Shown: positions 42,201-43,071 of the stretch, piece by piece | How positions within the stretch are numbered: position 1 is the stretch's first letter | Layout of the letters: every line of letters begins with the position of its first letter | Origin: an uncultured Flavobacteriales bacterium | GTDB taxonomy: Bacteria; Bacteroidota; Bacteroidia; Flavobacteriales_D; Crocinitomicaceae | NCBI GenBank assembly: GCA_903823565.1 | Contig: CAIJTF010000044.1 | Span: 1-43,071 of the forward strand | Reading direction: 5' to 3' | DNA: 43,071 nt | The notes under the pieces: model-generated | Seen by the model: the letters and a program-made list of their open reading frames with translations, nothing else | Databases searched by the model: none | Told to the model about the DNA's origin: nothing | Translations under genes and position numbers: made by a program

Positions 42201-43021
42201 TGTACGCCGTCCGTGCAATTCATACCATCGGCAGCATGGTAAATCTGAAAATACGTACCAATATCGGTTCCACCAAGATCACTGGTAACGTTAACGCTTC
42301 CGGAAGCAGGGGCTATAAATTTTGCCCAAAGGGATCCTGCGTTCTGTACATCTCCAGCCGCAGGTTCGTTGGGTTCAAGGCTTGCATTACAAAATCCAAA
42401 GGTATAGGTAGTATTTAAGGTTAATGCTTGGGCGGCACAAATGTTATCCTGCATATAATTGACTACCAAAGGAAGCCGCTCCACTTGTAGGTTGATGGTG
42501 TACACTTGGCCGCATCCACCGTCTTGGCTGGCAGCGGTAAACGAATAATTAAGAATACCTACAGCTGGAGGAACAGGCATAGTCACGTTTTGAATCCCGG
42601 TTTGTCCGTCGGTTAAACCAAGCACATCATAATTCCCGGCGTCGTCGTTTTCATAAGCTTCCCATGCTAAATTAATGGTTGTAGGTACATCGTTTACGCA
42701 GAGGTAGTTATGATTAAAAAACAAACCGTTGTTTGGTGAAAAGGTTCCACCAGGTGACGTCATGGTGTAGGGACCGTTGTCGTTGTTTTTGTAGGCATAA
42801 TTGAATCCAAAAATACCAAAGAGGGCAGGGTTGTTATTGGTTAGTCCCAGGGTATTATCGGTTCCGGTAAATTCCCAAACAAAATCCGAATTTCCTAAAA
42901 AAATCCCATCGCAATCCACATTGGACAGGGTTTGAACGCTAAGCACCTTGACTTGAATGGTAGCTTGCGAAAACAAAAGGGTAGGGGCCCAAAGCAGGGC
43001 GAAGAGTAGTAGTAGCTTCAT
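39299..43021 (-). CDS. Large adhesin-like protein with type B T9SS (gliding motility-associated) C-terminal domain
   Basis: This 1240-residue secreted protein has a signal peptide (MKLLLLFALLWAPTLLFSQ). The first about 800 residues hold several beta-sandwich domains with recurring motifs such as SLWAKFIAPASGSVNVTSDL, VWLNFVAPNSGRITFEADY and TVWHYFVGPPSGAVELSIRA, each followed by a Y-x-I-Q/x-x-D/x-G segment. These are pre-peptidase-like domains. Four tandem GCDS repeats lie at about residues 945-1148. The last about 90 residues are a type B sorting domain: ILTPNGDGQNDTWKID, VKIYNRWGQPLYETSDYQN, EWDGTKNNEPLPDGVYFYSI. With the SprF-like gene behind it, it is probably displayed on the surface for adhesion. 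No enzyme motif was seen. Confidence 0.9.
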   Translation of the reverse strand: MKLLLLFALLWAPTLLFSQATIQVKVLSVQTLSNVDCDGIFLGNSDFVWEFTGTDNTLGLTNNNPALFGIFGFNYAYKNNDNGPYTMTSPGGTFSPNNGLFFNHNYLCVNDVPTTINLAWEAYENDDAGNYDVLGLTDGQTGIQNVTMPVPPAVGILNYSFTAASQDGGCGQVYTINLQVERLPLVVNYMQDNICAAQALTLNTTYTFGFCNASLEPNEPAAGDVQNAGSLWAKFIAPASGSVNVTSDLGGTDIGTYFQIYHAADGMNCTDGVHVVTGQTIKNKFEYLSHVDFSDGIDFLGIDPEAEIVFDACDPIPLISYQKLIPGQTYYIQFTADNPNEHGYYQLRVDGLGGGAPNLEDIPCLSNTVTFNTNAISSAANSTPTTNLSFGCAFDGGNAAGETGQQHTSANPNEYHAYDYPHIGLGNTSMNESVWLNFVAPNSGRITFEADYQSALYGESAALFGFDKAFGPGVPNDYLCSNLKYVGSDEGGTNSFLGGDPSAIVNGTCLEPGYKYFGMIDPSDAITPLSAQNINSWVFDPSVSNPANNAPGNDILCLALQDTLYEVPVIPAGTNPTFQAVAGSNVRACREYLAGEPPVDPNAANRADQTVWHYFVGPPSGAVELSIRAYIGMNLLRFNVFELLNGTSCYGGLGPATYTVDGTRYTPSITPLLSGTANYNGHQETLCCLDSGKVYAIQIDGGSPGDEGQYIIEYIKELTSDAGDIFANSSNGGYSDVNLGDTLYVCYGDTVTPGILLNGIGQSTASFPSCITPGYVLHQTNPVPDPVMNSGFTYIDSIQGNGVFVNNGNGNGSFGNPQFNTLYYLSPAADQAASWGMFNCRTATLETGIPIVYLQSLTANFSYNNNTCTVTFSAAGGMNAFSGMPYSYTITNPLGAVAQAGTVNQNQVLTYTGAIAGTYTVQIGDGACTQMYTFDASGCATPCLPVTVNTSLSACAGTSVVLQGAAQTQAGTYIDSLVTPLGCDSVIITQLSFLPQIPLTQQSISICSGGSYTLNGNTYNIPGAYLDTLNSLNGCDSVILTNLQFSPTLTSLVNQNICSGSSYNFNGTLLSTEGIYTDTLSATGGCDSVIILALYINPPLTQNVNASICEGESYTFNGTVLTESGIYVDSLSTAAGCDSLVTLELAVTTCSGDFEIANILTPNGDGQNDTWKIDNPNQISGCEVKIYNRWGQPLYETSDYQNEWDGTKNNEPLPDGVYFYSIECGEKSYNGAINLLRLKK
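39575..40190 (-). repeat. Four tandem ~51-residue repeats in the type B protein
   Basis: Within the 39299-43021 gene four consecutive units follow the pattern ICxGxSYxFNGTxLxxxGxY, then (I/L/T)DTL or DSL, then about seven residues, then GCDSxI and a strand. Units begin at SACAGTSVVLQG, SICSGGSYTLNG, NICSGSSYNFNG and SICEGESYTFNG. A fifth, divergent unit is in the 35072-36592 protein. The conserved Cys pair in each unit suggests a disulfide. Confidence 0.8.
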
Positions 43022-43040
43022 AGGCGGTTTAAATCAAACG

Positions 43041-43048
43041 GGAAGGTA
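43041..43048 (-). promoter_or_regulatory. -7-like box TACCTTCC before the type B protein gene
   Basis: TACCTTCC lies 19 bases before the ATG at 43021 and is two bases off TAnnTTTG, but shares TACCTTC with the boxes before the ACMSD-like and pirin genes. It would drive the type B protein/SprF-OmpA pair. Confidence 0.3.
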
Positions 43049-43071
43049 CAAAAAACGCTTGATTTCTAAAA

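Noticed and set aside
1..43071. CRISPR arrays, tRNA or rRNA genes, insertion sequences
   Set aside because: No regularly spaced direct repeats, cloverleaf sequences, rRNA-like segments or transposase frames were found on either strand by reading.

Overview
The window comes from a member of the Bacteroidota, most likely a flavobacterium (order Flavobacteriales, perhaps near Fluviicola/Crocinitomix). The family-level evidence is: type IX secretion (T9SS) substrates with type A and type B C-terminal sorting domains, a PorP/SprF-like partner protein, the cluster parA-parB-DUF5683-dapB-lepB-wbqC, YwqK and DUF5683 proteins, and Bacteroidota-type -7 promoter boxes (TAnnTTTG) instead of Shine-Dalgarno sites. 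No tRNA, rRNA, CRISPR array, transposase or phage gene was seen. Placement below order level is inference.

Layout. 1-5695 (minus): chromosome partitioning genes followed by lysine/peptidoglycan synthesis, signal peptidase I and a WbqC-like protein, then the first codons of an exported protein cut by the window edge. 5776-6769 (plus): an FHA-domain membrane protein and ribosomal protein L19. 6775-14418: an OmpA-type envelope protein, threonine aldolase, a TauE/SafE permease, then a minus-strand run of sugar dehydratase, thioesterase and YwqK, plus a small exported protein. 14516-19828: a CYTH protein, unknown lipoproteins and a large exported beta-propeller protein. 19855-24104: the operon hpt-adk-obgE-PAP2-crcB, divergent from purK.

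24105-27822 is the most rearranged part. A CapA-like gene is flanked by two copies (about 92% identical) of the 3' part of a lipoprotein gene. The copy beside purK is decayed and internally deleted; the distal copy is the intact gene. The CapA gene and its flanks look richer in A+T than their surroundings. 27825-32930 holds an ACMSD-type decarboxylase, a GNAT acetyltransferase, a T9SS-exported subtilisin-like protease, a nitroreductase and a pirin. 33069-35019 holds a fused SpmA-SpmB membrane protein and an unknown partner.

35020-36958 looks like a self-contained module. A secreted Ig-like protein is divergent from a small XRE regulator, with repeated TGAC...GTCA operators over both promoters, and the pair is bracketed by two identical 31-bp terminator repeats. 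36977-43021 holds a T9SS type A protein and a two-gene unit: a 1240-residue type B adhesin-like protein followed by a PorP/SprF barrel fused to an OmpA peptidoglycan-binding domain.

The best candidates for something undescribed are the regulated surface-protein cassette (35020-36958), the duplication around the CapA gene (24113-26942) and the SprF-OmpA/type B pair (37931-43021). Promoter boxes lying only 3-5 bases before several start codons suggest frequent leaderless transcripts.
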